A stretch of 64,000 nt of DNA from Bifidobacterium pseudolongum subsp. globosum (GTDB lineage: Bacteria > Actinomycetota > Actinomycetes > Actinomycetales > Bifidobacteriaceae), in assembly GCF_004155535.1 (NCBI RefSeq), contig NZ_RYUH01000006.1:35233-99232 (forward strand). Direction: 5' to 3'. The translations under genes and the position numbers were made by a program. The notes under the pieces were generated by a model. The model saw only the letters and a program-made list of their open reading frames with translations. It was not told the DNA's origin and did not search any database. Below, piece after piece: positions 54,364-63,579 of the stretch. Every line of letters begins with the position of its first letter. The stretch's first letter is position 1.

Positions 54364-55056
54364 ATGGGAACCGTGTCTGTATTGGAATCACTGCGTGCGG
54401 CACTGCGCCGCCCCACCGAAAACAGCCTGAGGACCCCGCTCGAACTGCATGCGCCGGCCGGGGCGACCCCGCTCGTGTTGCGCACGATGACCGTGCGCGA
54501 CGAGCAGGAGTGGGACGACGTGCGCATGCGCAACACCGACTGGCTCGAACCGTGGGAGTCGAATGATCCGATGCGCCACCGGCTCGTCACCTTCCCGCAG
54601 TGGATCGCCATGCAGCGGCGCGACGAACACAACGGCGACGCGATCGTGTTCGTCATGGTGCTCGACGGTGCGATCATCGGGCAGATTTCGCTCGGCGCCA
54701 TATTCCGTGGCGCGATGCGCACCGGCATCATCGGCTACTGGATCGACGAACGCTATGCCGGGCGCGGCCTGACGCCGCTCGCCGTGGCCATGGTGTGCGA
54801 TTGGGCGCTGCAGATGCCCACCGGCCCGCGCCTGCACCGCATGGAAATCGACCTGGTCCCCGAGAACGAACGCTCGCGCGCAGTGGTGCGCAAAGTGGGC
54901 GCGCGGTACGAAGGTGTGAAGAAACGGTACATGTATATCAATGGCATCTGGCGCGACCATGAATCATACAGTCTGCTCGCAGAAGACGCACCGCAAGGGT
55001 TCGTGCGCCGTCTGCTGTTCGACACGCCCAGCGAAAAGCCGCACGAGTTGTCCTAA
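54364..55056 (+). CDS. GNAT N-acetyltransferase, RimJ-like
   Basis: About 230 residues, probably acetylating the N-terminal residue of a ribosomal or other protein with acetyl-CoA. The acetyl-CoA motif is IDERYAGRGLTPLAVAMVCDW. HRMEIDLVPENERSRAVVRKVGARYEG and YINGIWRDHESY are typical of RimJ/RimL. The start is ATG 54364 or GTG 54373; codons further upstream overlap the promoter of the divergent cyclo-ligase. Confidence 0.88.
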   Translation: MGTVSVLESLRAALRRPTENSLRTPLELHAPAGATPLVLRTMTVRDEQEWDDVRMRNTDWLEPWESNDPMRHRLVTFPQWIAMQRRDEHNGDAIVFVMVLDGAIIGQISLGAIFRGAMRTGIIGYWIDERYAGRGLTPLAVAMVCDWALQMPTGPRLHRMEIDLVPENERSRAVVRKVGARYEGVKKRYMYINGIWRDHESYSLLAEDAPQGFVRRLLFDTPSEKPHELS

Positions 55057-55077
55057 ATTCATTTATTCTTGAAGATT

Positions 55078-56289
55078 ATGGAGTACGAATCACTGAGCAC
55101 AATAGTTGTTTTGGTGATTATCGGCATCATCATGGCGGTGTGGTTGCCCAAACGGACTGTCAACGGCATGAAACAGGTGGTCAAACATCGGTCGGACCGG
55201 TATTCTTCTTCGCTGCACTTGGTGAGTGAGGAGAGCGGCACCCGATTCTCCGATGTGCGTACACCGCAGGCGAAAGGGGCGATAATGCCAGCGACACAAA
55301 CGGATCACGAGAAGAACCGTGCCTATATTGCGCAGGTGCGCGGGCTTCGTCGTGCCGCCGCGCGCCGCCGCCGCTGGCTCGCCGGGGGACTGCTCGCCGC
55401 TGCGGTCGTGGTGCTCGTGCTGGCGATTGCACTGCACTTCAGTCCGTTCTATGCGCTGATTCCGGCCGCATTGTGCGCCGTGGTGTGCGCGCTCGGCGTG
55501 CGCGCGTCGAAGCAGGCGCGCGCGTGGGAAGCCAAGATGGCGGCCAAGGAGCGCGAACGCAAACGCAAGACCGCAGCCGCGGCCAAGCGCGCCGCCAAGC
55601 AGCGCGCGCAGCAGGCCGCGGCTCAGGCCGCCGCCGCGCCGCGCGAGGAAGACGCGCGCACCGACGTGCTGGAACAGCGCGAGATTCGCCGCGCGCTGCA
55701 TCAGGGCCGCATCGAGCAGCAGGAGGCGCTTGCCCGCCGGCAGGCCGAGCAGGCGGCGGCGCAGTCCGCGCAGCCGGCTGCCGCGAAGTCCGCTGAACAG
55801 CCCGCGGTGGTGTCTGAGGATCACCGGATGCACGCGCAGCTCGTGGTGCGCGACCATGACACGGCGTATCCGCTTGACGAAACGAACGAACTGTCGCGCG
55901 TCTCGCCGGCCTCCGCCGTCGACGCGTTCGACATGGCCGTCAACCAGGACCTCATCTCGTTCTCGCTCGGTTCGCCGCGCAACGGTGTGGAAATCGAGCA
56001 GGACGAGGCACTGAGCCTCGAGATCAAGTCCACACGGCAGGTGGCGAAGGCCACGCCGCGCACCGTTGAACCCAATGCCGAGCCCGCGCCCGCTGCGGGT
56101 GATGCGGCGGAGCCGGCCGAGGAGAGCGGGCAGACGGACGCCAAGGCCGTTCAGCCGAACCGCGCCGCCGTGAACGATTCGGTCGCGTTCCACGAGACCG
56201 AGGCCTCGGCCACGGTGGAGGCGCCGGACGAGACGTCCGACTCGCTCGGGTCGAGTTTGGAGACGATCTTGGCGCGCCGCAACGGGTGA
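55078..56289 (+). CDS. Hypothetical membrane protein with a basic coiled-coil region
   Basis: About 403 residues. A hydrophobic helix begins near the N-terminus (STIVVLVIIGIIMAVWL). Two more helices lie near residues 100-145, with GGLLAAAVVVLVLAIAL and FYALIPAALCAVVCAL. A long Ala/Arg/Lys/Glu-rich coiled coil follows (about 150-245), then an acidic tail. No family is recognised. The layout resembles actinobacterial envelope or division-associated proteins. ATG 55078 is chosen, with TTGAAG upstream. A TTG at 55069 is possible. It ends at a terminator upstream of groES. Confidence 0.75.
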   Translation: MEYESLSTIVVLVIIGIIMAVWLPKRTVNGMKQVVKHRSDRYSSSLHLVSEESGTRFSDVRTPQAKGAIMPATQTDHEKNRAYIAQVRGLRRAAARRRRWLAGGLLAAAVVVLVLAIALHFSPFYALIPAALCAVVCALGVRASKQARAWEAKMAAKERERKRKTAAAAKRAAKQRAQQAAAQAAAAPREEDARTDVLEQREIRRALHQGRIEQQEALARRQAEQAAAQSAQPAAAKSAEQPAVVSEDHRMHAQLVVRDHDTAYPLDETNELSRVSPASAVDAFDMAVNQDLISFSLGSPRNGVEIEQDEALSLEIKSTRQVAKATPRTVEPNAEPAPAAGDAAEPAEESGQTDAKAVQPNRAAVNDSVAFHETEASATVEAPDETSDSLGSSLETILARRNG

Positions 56290-56306
56290 CCTGCCGCAAC
56301 ACGTCG

Positions 56307-56334
56307 AAACCAGCTGGAAACGGCTGGTTTTTTT
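56307..56334 (+). terminator. Terminator upstream of groES
   Basis: ACCAGC pairs with GCTGGT (loop TGGAAACG), followed by a run of seven T. Confidence 0.88.
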
Positions 56335-56364
56335 GTTGCCGTTGCTGGGTTTTCTCTCAAAGCG

Positions 56365-56391
56365 TTAGCACTCAAGTTGGCAGAGTGCTAA
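56365..56391 (+). promoter_or_regulatory. CIRCE operator (HrcA binding site)
   Basis: TTAGCACTC, nine bases, then GAGTGCTAA: a perfect CIRCE element. The heat-shock repressor HrcA should bind it and control groES, which starts about 120 bp downstream. Confidence 0.95.
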
Positions 56392-56510
56392 AAACCGCGC
56401 TAGGATAGGCAACTAGCGCAAAGGAACAGCGAGGCAAGTGTTTCGTCAGCCGCCTGCAGCACCGTTCCCGAGCGGGCATGATTCGATTACCGAATGGAAA
56501 GAGGTTCGCT

Positions 56511-56804
56511 GTGTCGTTCCCACTGAAGCCACTGGAAGACAAGATCATCGTCAAGCAGGCGGAGGCCGAGACCCAGACCGCATCCGGTCTGTATATCCCG
56601 GACAACGCCAAGGAGAAGCCGCAGCAGGGCGAAGTCCTGGCTGTCGGCCCGGGTCGCCGCGACGAGAAGGGTGAGCGCATCCCGATGGACGTGCAGGTCG
56701 GCGACAAGATCCTGTACTCCAAGTACGGCGGCACCGAGGTGCACTACCAGGGTGAGGACTACCTAATCGTCGCTGCGCGCGACGTGCTGGCGGTGCTTGC
56801 CTGA
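56511..56804 (+). CDS. groES: Co-chaperonin GroES
   Basis: A 97-residue heptameric lid of the GroEL chamber. [21 protein letters not shown] with the mobile loop, [10 protein letters not shown], and [15 protein letters not shown] are canonical. GTG 56511 is chosen because AAAGAGG lies just upstream and the length matches the family. No groEL gene is adjacent, as is common in bifidobacteria. A CIRCE element precedes the gene. Confidence 0.98.
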   Translation: MSFPLKPLEDKIIVKQAEAETQTASGLYIPDNAKEKPQQGEVLAVGPGRRDEKGERIPMDVQVGDKILYSKYGGTEVHYQGEDYLIVAARDVLAVLA

Positions 56805-56833
56805 TCGGGCCGCATACCGACATGGTGTGTCAG

Positions 56834-56873
56834 GCGGGGTGCGCCGGGGAGACCCGGTGTGCCCCGCTTTTTC
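56834..56873 (+). terminator. groES terminator
   Basis: GCGGGGTGCGCCGGG pairs with CCCGGTGTGCCCCGC (loop GAGA), followed by TTTTTC. Confidence 0.9.
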
Positions 56874-56924
56874 GTTGCAATGACTGGGTTTCAAGGTGCT
56901 TGTCATGGTGCGACACGCCGACAC

Positions 56925-56954
56925 TTGCCAAAAGTTAGCGGTTCGTGGCATACT
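56925..56954 (+). promoter_or_regulatory. Promoter of the tRNA-Tyr/Thr/Met cluster
   Basis: A -35 TTGCCA (56925-56930) and a -10 CATACT (56949-56954) are 18 bp apart. They lie about 38 bp before the tRNA-Tyr. Confidence 0.55.
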
Positions 56955-56991
56955 AGCCAAGTTGCCGGTTGAGGCCTCAACCGAAAACGAT

Positions 56992-57073
56992 GGCGGATTT
57001 CCCAAGCGGTCAAAGGGAACTGACTGTAAATCAGTCGCTTCGTGCTTCAGTGGTTCGAATCCACTATCCGCCA
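56992..57073 (+). tRNA. tRNA-Tyr (GTA)
   Basis: Acceptor GGCGGAT pairs with ATCCGCC and the discriminator is A. The anticodon loop CTGTAAA (GTA at 57026-57028) sits on the ACTGA/TCAGT stem. It has a long variable arm, as expected for a type II tRNA-Tyr. CCA is not encoded. Confidence 0.96.
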
Positions 57074-57074
57074 C

Positions 57075-57146
<72 letters not shown>

Positions 57147-57150
57147 CTCT

Positions 57151-57224
57151 GGCGGGATAGCTCAGCTGGCTAGAGCGTACGACTCATAATCGTAAGGTCA
57201 AGAGTTCGAGTCTCTTTCTCGCTA
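57151..57224 (+). tRNA. tRNA-Met (CAT)
   Basis: Acceptor GGCGGGA pairs with TCTCGCT (two G-T pairs). The anticodon loop CTCATAA has CAT at 57185-57187. The first base pair is G-T rather than a C-A mismatch, so this is probably the elongator, not the initiator. An isoleucine tRNA with a modified CAT anticodon cannot be excluded from sequence alone. Confidence 0.88.
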
Positions 57225-57271
57225 CTAAGGTCGGGGGACCGGCCAACGAACTAACACAAGAGGTGAATCCA

Positions 57272-57442
57272 ATGGCAAGCAAGAGCGCCGACATTCGTCC
57301 GGGCATCACGCTGGCATGCACCGAGTGCAAAGAGCGTAATTACATTACGACCAAGAACCGTCGTAACACTCCGGACCGTCTTGAGCTGAAGAAGTTCTGC
57401 CCGCGCTGCGGCAAGCAGACCCTCCATCGCGAGACCCGCTGA
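57272..57442 (+). CDS. rpmG: 50S ribosomal protein L33
   Basis: A 56-residue L33. Zinc-binding pairs are CTEC near residue 16 and CPRC near residue 44 ([18 protein letters not shown]). ATG 57272 follows AAGAGGTG, and the gene begins 48 bp after tRNA-Met, with which it is likely co-transcribed. Zinc-containing (C+) form. Confidence 0.97.
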   Translation: MASKSADIRPGITLACTECKERNYITTKNRRNTPDRLELKKFCPRCGKQTLHRETR

Positions 57443-57460
57443 GCTCACTAAGCTTATTTC

Positions 57461-57488
57461 AAAACCCGACCACACGGTCGGGTTTTTT
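57461..57488 (+). terminator. rpmG terminator
   Basis: AAACCCGACC pairs with GGTCGGGTTT around ACAC, and the sequence ends in TTTTTT. Confidence 0.92.
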
Positions 57489-57503
57489 GTTACTGTGGGC
57501 AGT

Positions 57504-58754
57504 ATGACAACATTCGCTGAACTCACCACTATTGCAGTTGGTGGCAATATTGATCATTTCGTAGAACCCACAACCCGCGTCAGCATCATCGAAGAGGTGG
57601 AACACGCCGACTCCCACGGCATTCCCGTGTGCGTGATCGGCGGCGGGTCCAATCTGCTCGCCTCCGACGCCGATTTCCACGGCCTCGTGCTGCGTGACGC
57701 GCGCCGCCTGATCACCGTGCCCGATGAGGCGGCGCCGGTGGAAAGCGATGACCGCACCGTGCACGTGACCGCCGAAGCGGGCTGCAACTGGGACGATCTG
57801 GTGGACTTCTGCGTCGACCGCGGGCTCGAAGGCATCGAAGGGCTTTCCGGCATTCCGGGCACCGTGGGTGCGAGCGTTGTGCAGAACATCGGCGCGTACG
57901 GCCAGGAGGTCGCCTCTTCGGTGGAATCCGTGGAGGTGTGGGACCGCGAAGACAAGAAGACGAAGACGCTGACCAACGTGGAGATGCAGTTCGGCTACCG
58001 CTCGAGCCTGCTCAAGACCAGCATGTACAAGGCGCCCGGCGTGCCGAACGACGAATTCTACCCGTCGCCGCGCTATATCGTGCTCTCGGTCACGTTCGCG
58101 CTCACCCACACCGAGGAAGGCACCGTCAACTACGCGCAGCTCGCGTCCGCGCTTCAGGTGAATCTCGGCGACCGCATGCCGATCGGCAAGATTCGCAGCG
58201 CCGTGCTCGGCGTGCGCGCCGGCAAGGGCATGCTCGAGGACGCCACGCGCTACCGACTGCCCGTCATGCAGGCGTGCAAGCGCGAAGACCAGATCGAGCG
58301 GGCGATCGAGGCGCAACAGCGGTTCGTCAACACGCATGACGCGCCGGCGGATGTGGTGGACGAGCAGATGATGGCGGTGACCGGCCAGAACGAAGACGTG
58401 AACCGCCACAGCTGCGGCAGCTTCTTCATGAACCCGATCGTCAGCCAGTCGATCGCCGACCGTCTGCCGGACGACGCGCCGAAATACCCGGCCACACTGC
58501 CCGACGGCTCCACCGGCGTCAAGCTCTCCGCCGCATGGCTCATCGACCACGCCGGCTTCCACAAGGGCTACCGTGTCAGCGACGGCGCCCCGGCCGCGCT
58601 GTCCGACCTGCACACGCTCAGCATTACGAACCGTGGGGGAGCCACGTGCGCCGACATCGTCAAGCTCGCCGACGCCATTCGCGAAGGTGTGCAGAAACAG
58701 TACGATGTGACGCTCATCCCCGAACCCGTGCTGGTGGGCGCGGTGATTGACTGA
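57504..58754 (+). CDS. murB: UDP-N-acetylenolpyruvoylglucosamine reductase
   Basis: A 416-residue FAD enzyme that reduces UDP-GlcNAc-enolpyruvate to UDP-MurNAc, an early step of peptidoglycan synthesis. Motifs are VIGGGSNLLASDADFHGLVL (FAD), GLSGIPGTVGASVVQNIGAYG, the catalytic Ser region in HSCGSFFMNP, and KLSAAWLIDHAGFHKG. It is longer than E. coli MurB because of a loop around residues 235-290. ATG 57504 is chosen; GTG 57495 is in frame. Confidence 0.95.
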   Translation: MTTFAELTTIAVGGNIDHFVEPTTRVSIIEEVEHADSHGIPVCVIGGGSNLLASDADFHGLVLRDARRLITVPDEAAPVESDDRTVHVTAEAGCNWDDLVDFCVDRGLEGIEGLSGIPGTVGASVVQNIGAYGQEVASSVESVEVWDREDKKTKTLTNVEMQFGYRSSLLKTSMYKAPGVPNDEFYPSPRYIVLSVTFALTHTEEGTVNYAQLASALQVNLGDRMPIGKIRSAVLGVRAGKGMLEDATRYRLPVMQACKREDQIERAIEAQQRFVNTHDAPADVVDEQMMAVTGQNEDVNRHSCGSFFMNPIVSQSIADRLPDDAPKYPATLPDGSTGVKLSAAWLIDHAGFHKGYRVSDGAPAALSDLHTLSITNRGGATCADIVKLADAIREGVQKQYDVTLIPEPVLVGAVID

Positions 58755-58816
58755 CCTGCCTCTACTAGCACACACATGCAGCTGGGTGGTTTCCAGCTGA
58801 AAGTGAACAGGAATCC

Positions 58817-58859
58817 GGCGGCGCCGTATGATATGCAACATATCCGGCGCCGCCTTTTT
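58817..58859 (+). terminator. murB terminator
   Basis: GGCGGCGCC pairs with GGCGCCGCC, extended by a TATG/CATA pairing, then TTTTT. Confidence 0.88.
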
Positions 58860-58936
58860 CTAGGTATGCCAAAAGCTTGAACAACGCCGGGAGAAGATAG
58901 CGAACATGCATTGTCAAGCAGGGAAAAGGCACGAAC

Positions 58937-60490
58937 GTGCAGATATTCAGAACAAAGTCCGTCGAACAGACCATCGCGGAAACCAATGAGACGGGTCATG
59001 CACTCAAACGCAATCTAGGCTGGTGGGATCTGGCCGTCATGGGCGTGGCCGTGGCGGTGGGCGCCGGCATCTTCTCGGTTGGCGCCGAAGCGGCCGCCTT
59101 CCACGCGGGACCGGCCGTCATCGTCAGCTTCATCATCGCCGGCGTGGTGTGCGGCGCGGCCGTCATGTGCTACGCGGAATTCGCGTCGATCATGCCGGTC
59201 GCCGGATCCGCTTACACCTTCACCTATGCCGCCATCGGCGAGATCATGGCGTGGATCATCGGATGGGACCTCATCCTCGAAATGCTCATGGCCGGTTCGG
59301 TCATCTCGAAATACTGGGGCGTGTACCTCAACGACTTCATGCGGCTCATGGGCCTCAACTGGAACACGAACCTCAGTTTCGGTGCCTTCCACATCGACAT
59401 CGCGCCGATCATCATCGTCGGTTTCTTCACCGCGCTGCTCGTGTTCGGCACCAAGGTCGGCGCGCGCGTGGACGGCGCCATGACAATCCTCAAGATCGGC
59501 ATCGTGCTCTTTGTCGTGGTCGTCGGGTTCTTCTACGTCAAGTCTGCGAACTACACGCCGTTCGTGCCGCCGAGCGAGCCGGCGAACCACGTGCAGCACG
59601 GTGAGCTCGGCGGCAGCATGGCGCAGCCGTTGTGGCAGTGGATGACGCACATGAAGCCCACCATCTACGGGTGGAGCGGCGTCATCTCTGGCGCGGCGCT
59701 CGTCTTCTTCGCGTTCATCGGATTCGACGTGGTGGCCACCGCTTCGGAAGAGACCAAGAACCCCAAGCGCAACGTGCCGCTCGGCATTGGCGTGGGCATG
59801 CTCCTCGTGATCGTCATGTACGTGCTCGTGGCCGTCGTGACCACCGGCATGGTCTCCTACAAGCAGCTCGCGAGTGTGGATAGCCCCTCGCTCGCCACCG
59901 CGTTCGAACTCGTGGGCGCCGACTGGGCCGCCAAGATCATCAGCTTCGCGATCGTGCTCGGCCTGGCCACCGTGGTCATGGTGCTGCTGCTCGGCCTCAC
60001 GCGCGTCGTGTTCGCCATGAGCCGTGACGGCCTGCTGCCGCGCGCCATGTCGAAGACCGGCGCACACGGCACGCCTGCCAAACTGCAGATCGTGGTGGGT
60101 GTGATCGTTGCGCTTGTGGCCGCATGCTTCGACATCAGCGTGCTCTCCGACATGGTCAACATCGGCACGCTTTCGGCGTTCACGCTTGTGGCGCTCGCGA
60201 TCCCGATCATGCGCAAGAAGCGCCCCGATCTGCCGCGCACGTTCAAGATCCCCGGCAACCCGTGGGTGCCGCTCATCGTGGCCGCGGCGAACCTGTGGCT
60301 CATGCTCAACCTGACCGTGCTCACGTGGATTCGGTTCCTCGTGTGGCTCGTGCTGGGATTCATCGTGTACTTCGCATACAGCTACAACCATGCACGCCTC
60401 GGCACCGGCGAACTCGACGCCGAACTCGAACGGTTCGACAAAGAGGAGCGCCTCAGGCAGCTGGGTGAAACGAAGACGCGCCACGACTGA
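58937..60490 (+). CDS. APC-family amino acid permease
   Basis: A 517-residue transporter with about 12 predicted helices. The family motif GWWDLAVMGVAVAVGAGIFSVG begins the first helix. ATASEETKNPKRNVPLGIG-like sequence near residue 270 is typical of the cationic amino-acid transporter group (GabP/YfnA). GTG 58937 is the start, with an upstream purine-rich stretch. It ends near the fdxA start. Substrate unknown, possibly cationic or branched amino acids. Confidence 0.88.
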   Translation: MQIFRTKSVEQTIAETNETGHALKRNLGWWDLAVMGVAVAVGAGIFSVGAEAAAFHAGPAVIVSFIIAGVVCGAAVMCYAEFASIMPVAGSAYTFTYAAIGEIMAWIIGWDLILEMLMAGSVISKYWGVYLNDFMRLMGLNWNTNLSFGAFHIDIAPIIIVGFFTALLVFGTKVGARVDGAMTILKIGIVLFVVVVGFFYVKSANYTPFVPPSEPANHVQHGELGGSMAQPLWQWMTHMKPTIYGWSGVISGAALVFFAFIGFDVVATASEETKNPKRNVPLGIGVGMLLVIVMYVLVAVVTTGMVSYKQLASVDSPSLATAFELVGADWAAKIISFAIVLGLATVVMVLLLGLTRVVFAMSRDGLLPRAMSKTGAHGTPAKLQIVVGVIVALVAACFDISVLSDMVNIGTLSAFTLVALAIPIMRKKRPDLPRTFKIPGNPWVPLIVAAANLWLMLNLTVLTWIRFLVWLVLGFIVYFAYSYNHARLGTGELDAELERFDKEERLRQLGETKTRHD

Positions 60491-60558
60491 GCCGCGGCGC
60501 ACTGGCGCCGAACGCCAATCGGCGGTAGTCTGGTAGACGATTTTGCAAGGAGGACACC

Positions 60559-60882
60559 ATGGCCTATGTGATTGCGCAACCCTGCGTGGACGTCAAAGAC
60601 AAGGCGTGCGTAGACGAATGCCCCGTCGACTGCATCTACGAAGGGCTCCGTTCGCTCTACATCAACCCCAACGAGTGCGTGGACTGCGGCGCATGCGAGC
60701 CGGTCTGCCCCACCGAGGCGATCTTCTACGAGGACGATCTGCCCCCGGAGTGGGAATGGTACAAAGACGCCGCCGTGAGCTTCTTCGCCGAAGTCGGTGA
60801 TCTGGGCGGCGCCCAAGCGGCCGGCCCAATCGGCAAGGACCCCGAACGCGTGGCCGAACTGCCCCCGCAGAACGTCGCGTGA
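60559..60882 (+). CDS. fdxA: 7Fe ferredoxin
   Basis: A 107-residue ferredoxin with one 3Fe-4S and one 4Fe-4S cluster. The N-terminal pattern has Cys at residues 9, 17 and 21 (PCVDVKDKACVDECPVDC). The second set is CVDCGACEPVCP. A C-terminal extension is typical of the mycobacterial type. ATG 60559 follows AAGGAGG. It lies 22 bp before the aminotransferase gene, the fdxC-dapC arrangement of actinobacteria. Confidence 0.95.
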   Translation: MAYVIAQPCVDVKDKACVDECPVDCIYEGLRSLYINPNECVDCGACEPVCPTEAIFYEDDLPPEWEWYKDAAVSFFAEVGDLGGAQAAGPIGKDPERVAELPPQNVA

Positions 60883-60904
60883 GCCTTTGAACAAAGGAGC
60901 GTGA

Positions 60905-62065
60905 ATGGGATTCCACAGCTACTCCTCGCCGTATGACTGGTCGCGCGTGGCGCAATACAAGAACACGGCGCGGGCCCACGCAGGCGGCATGGTCGACCTG
61001 TCGATCGGGTCTCCGGCCGACCCCGTGCCGCAATCCGTGCGCAGTGCGCTCACCGATGCAGCCAACAGCGCCAACGCCTACGGGTATCCGGCCACCGCCG
61101 GCACCCCCGACCTGCGCGCCGCCCTGCACGAGTGGTTCCGTACGTGCCGCGATGTGGAGCTCGAGGCCATCGGCGCCGACGTGGTGCCGACCGTCGGCTC
61201 CAAGGAAGCTGTGGCCCTCATGGCGTCGTTGCTGCATGTGGGCGAAGGCGACGTGGTGGTGCAGCCCGCGGCGTCGTACCCCACCTACGAGATCGGCACG
61301 CAGATCGCCGGCGCCCGCATACAGAAAGTGGACGACGTGGCCGACGTCGATTCGTGGGCGCACCTCGACGGCGTGAAGGCAGTCTGGGTCAATTCCCCAT
61401 GCAACCCCACCGGACAGGTCATCGACGCCGCCGGCATGCACCGCATCGTCGACGCCGCGCGCAAGATCGGCGCTGTCGTGCTCTCCGACGAATGCTACGC
61501 GCTCATGGCGTGGAACGACACCAACGACGCGCCCGAAAACCGCGAAGCCTCAATCGAATCGTCACCGTGCGCCCTGCGCGCGGATGTCTGCGGCGGCGAC
61601 GCCTACGGCGTGCTCGTGTTGTATTCGCTGAGCAAACAGTCGAACATGGCCGGCTACCGCACCGCGTGCATCGCCGGCGACCACACCCTGGTGCGCGCCA
61701 TGACCGAACTGCGCAAACAGATCGGCCTGATCGTGCCCGGCCCCGTGCAGGCGGCGATGGCGGCCGGCCTGCGCGACATGGCAGCCGCACGCGAACAGCA
61801 CAACCGCTACTACAGCCGCCTCAGCACGCTCGTCGAGGCATTGCGCGCCTACGGATACGGCGCGCGCATGCCCCAAGGCGCACTCTATATCTGGGTGCGC
61901 GCGCTCGGCGACGACTGCTGGCAAGACATGGGCCGCCTCGCCGATCTGGGCATTGTGCCCAGTCCGGGCGAATTCTACGGCGCGCCCCAATACCTGCGCT
62001 TCTCCGCCACCGCGAGCGACGCGCAGATCACCGAAGCGGCCGAACGCCTGCGCGCGGCGCTATAG
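60905..62065 (+). CDS. dapC: Succinyldiaminopimelate aminotransferase (DapC-like)
   Basis: A 386-residue PLP aminotransferase of class I. PLP-Lys lies in YSLSKQSNMAGYR. NSPCNPTG (Asn) and VLSDECYALMAW (Asp/Tyr) contact PLP. FSATASDAQITEAAERL is near the end. The adjacent fdxA gene favours DapC, which forms N-succinyl-diaminopimelate in lysine/peptidoglycan synthesis, over a generic aminotransferase. ATG 60905 follows AAAGGAG. Its stop overlaps the dinB 3' end on the other strand. Confidence 0.92.
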   Translation: MGFHSYSSPYDWSRVAQYKNTARAHAGGMVDLSIGSPADPVPQSVRSALTDAANSANAYGYPATAGTPDLRAALHEWFRTCRDVELEAIGADVVPTVGSKEAVALMASLLHVGEGDVVVQPAASYPTYEIGTQIAGARIQKVDDVADVDSWAHLDGVKAVWVNSPCNPTGQVIDAAGMHRIVDAARKIGAVVLSDECYALMAWNDTNDAPENREASIESSPCALRADVCGGDAYGVLVLYSLSKQSNMAGYRTACIAGDHTLVRAMTELRKQIGLIVPGPVQAAMAAGLRDMAAAREQHNRYYSRLSTLVEALRAYGYGARMPQGALYIWVRALGDDCWQDMGRLADLGIVPSPGEFYGAPQYLRFSATASDAQITEAAERLRAAL

Positions 62066-63340
62066 ACCCAGCCGCGCGCTGTTCTTGCCGAACTTGCCGC
62101 GCACGGCGTCGAGCGCCTGCTCGGCGCCACGCATGCGCTGCGCGGCGGTGGTGCGCTCGGGCGATGCCTCCTCTTCGAGCAGATCGTCAAGCGTCGGCTG
62201 GATCACCGTGCGCTCGCGCTCGCTCAGCCGGCTCGCTGACATGCCCGCCAAGCGGATCGGCGTCGTCAGGCGCGTGAACGCGGCGCCGGGAGCCACGCCC
62301 ATCATGCCGCGCAACAGCTGCTCACACACGGGGTAGAGGGCGCTCGCCGCGTCGGTGGGCTGTTCGACCGTCAGCGAGCGCGTCATGTACCGCAGGTCGG
62401 GGAAGCGCAGTTTCACCGTCACGGTGCGCGCCATCAGTCCGCGTTTGCGCAGACTGCTCGCCACGGTGTCGCAGCAGTGGTGCAGCAGGCTGAGTGTTTC
62501 GCGCGCGCTCGTCACGTCGTGCACAAAGGTGTGTTCCGACCCGATGGATTTTTCCGGTGTGACCGGCACGACCGGTCGCTCGTCCACGCCGCGCGCCGTG
62601 TTGTACAGATGCACGGCCTGGGCGCGCGAGCCGGTGATGCGCTCGAGGTCGGCGGGCGTGAGCGCGGCGAGCTGCCGCACGGATTCGACGCCCCACGTGT
62701 GCAGGCGGCGTTCGAGCGCGGGCCCGATGCCCGGGATGGCGCGCAGTGGCATCATCTGCACAAAGGCTGCGTGTTGGCTTGCGGGGATGAGCAGCATGCC
62801 GTTCGGTTTGGCGTTCGTGGAGGCCATTTTCGCCACGAGTTTGTTGCATGCCACGCCCACTGAGCAGGTGATGTGGAATCGCGCGGACACTTGTTCCCGC
62901 AGCCATGCGCCGATGCGCGTGGGGGAGTCCCAGCGCAGCAGTGCGCCCGAGACGTCCATGTAGCATTCGTCCACCGAGACCTGTTCGATCGCGTCGGTGA
63001 CCTGGCTGAAAATGTCGGTGAAGATCTGGCGTGAGACCTGACGGTAGTAGTGGCCGTCCACTGGCAGGAACACGCCGTCTGGGCACAGCTGATGCGCGCG
63101 GGCGGCTGCCATGGCCGAATTGATCCCGTATTTACGTGCCTCGTAGTTCGCGGCGGAGACGACCGCGCGCGGGCCGGTGCCGATGATGACCGGTTTGCCG
63201 GCGATCTCGGGGTGACGGGCGATTTCGAGCGAGGCGAAGAACGCGTCCATGTCGATGTGCAGCATCGTGCAGCCGCGCTCATCGTGCCCCCAGTCACGAT
63301 TCGCGGCAGCGTTCCGTGGTGCGTTGCTCATAGGTGCCAT
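62060..63340 (-). CDS. dinB: DNA polymerase IV (Y-family)
   Basis: About 426 residues, a low-fidelity translesion polymerase. Motifs are MLHIDMDAFFASLEI (catalytic Asp), SVDECYMDVSG (catalytic Asp-Glu), and AVVSAANYEARKYGI with the palm/fingers residues. A little-finger domain and SIGSEHTF segment follow. ATG 63340 or 63331 are both possible starts. The 3' ends of dinB and dapC overlap by 6 bp, tail to tail. No LexA box was identified in the short upstream region. Confidence 0.93.
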   Translation of the reverse strand: MAPMSNAPRNAAANRDWGHDERGCTMLHIDMDAFFASLEIARHPEIAGKPVIIGTGPRAVVSAANYEARKYGINSAMAAARAHQLCPDGVFLPVDGHYYRQVSRQIFTDIFSQVTDAIEQVSVDECYMDVSGALLRWDSPTRIGAWLREQVSARFHITCSVGVACNKLVAKMASTNAKPNGMLLIPASQHAAFVQMMPLRAIPGIGPALERRLHTWGVESVRQLAALTPADLERITGSRAQAVHLYNTARGVDERPVVPVTPEKSIGSEHTFVHDVTSARETLSLLHHCCDTVASSLRKRGLMARTVTVKLRFPDLRYMTRSLTVEQPTDAASALYPVCEQLLRGMMGVAPGAAFTRLTTPIRLAGMSASRLSERERTVIQPTLDDLLEEEASPERTTAAQRMRGAEQALDAVRGKFGKNSARLGL

Positions 63341-63344
63341 GGTA

Positions 63345-63520
63345 CCTGAACATTTGTTCGAATGGAAGTTGGGGTGTGGCGGTGTGTGGAGGTGGCGGCA
63401 AGGCAGGTGGTAGCGGGGCGGTGAGGTAGTGACGTGGTGGTGTGGTGGGTAGTGCGAGGCGTGATAGGTGGAGTGGTATGTGGCACGTGGTGCGTACTGC
63501 TATATGGATGTGTGACACGC
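63345..63520. other. G/T-rich non-coding stretch upstream of dinB and tRNA-Ser
   Basis: About 180 bp, strongly G- and T-biased on the plus strand with many GTGG/GGTAG runs. No credible gene or strong secondary structure is visible. It separates dinB from the tRNA-Ser promoter. Confidence 0.5.
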
Positions 63521-63523
63521 GTG

Positions 63524-63552
63524 TTGTATTGGTCGGTGAAGGCTGCTATACT
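63524..63552 (+). promoter_or_regulatory. Promoter of tRNA-Ser
   Basis: A -35 TTGTAT (63524-63529) and a -10 TATACT (63547-63552) are 17 bp apart. They lie about 28 bp before the tRNA. Confidence 0.75.
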
Positions 63553-63579
63553 CAATTGCTGTTGCTCTTTGAGCAGCGT

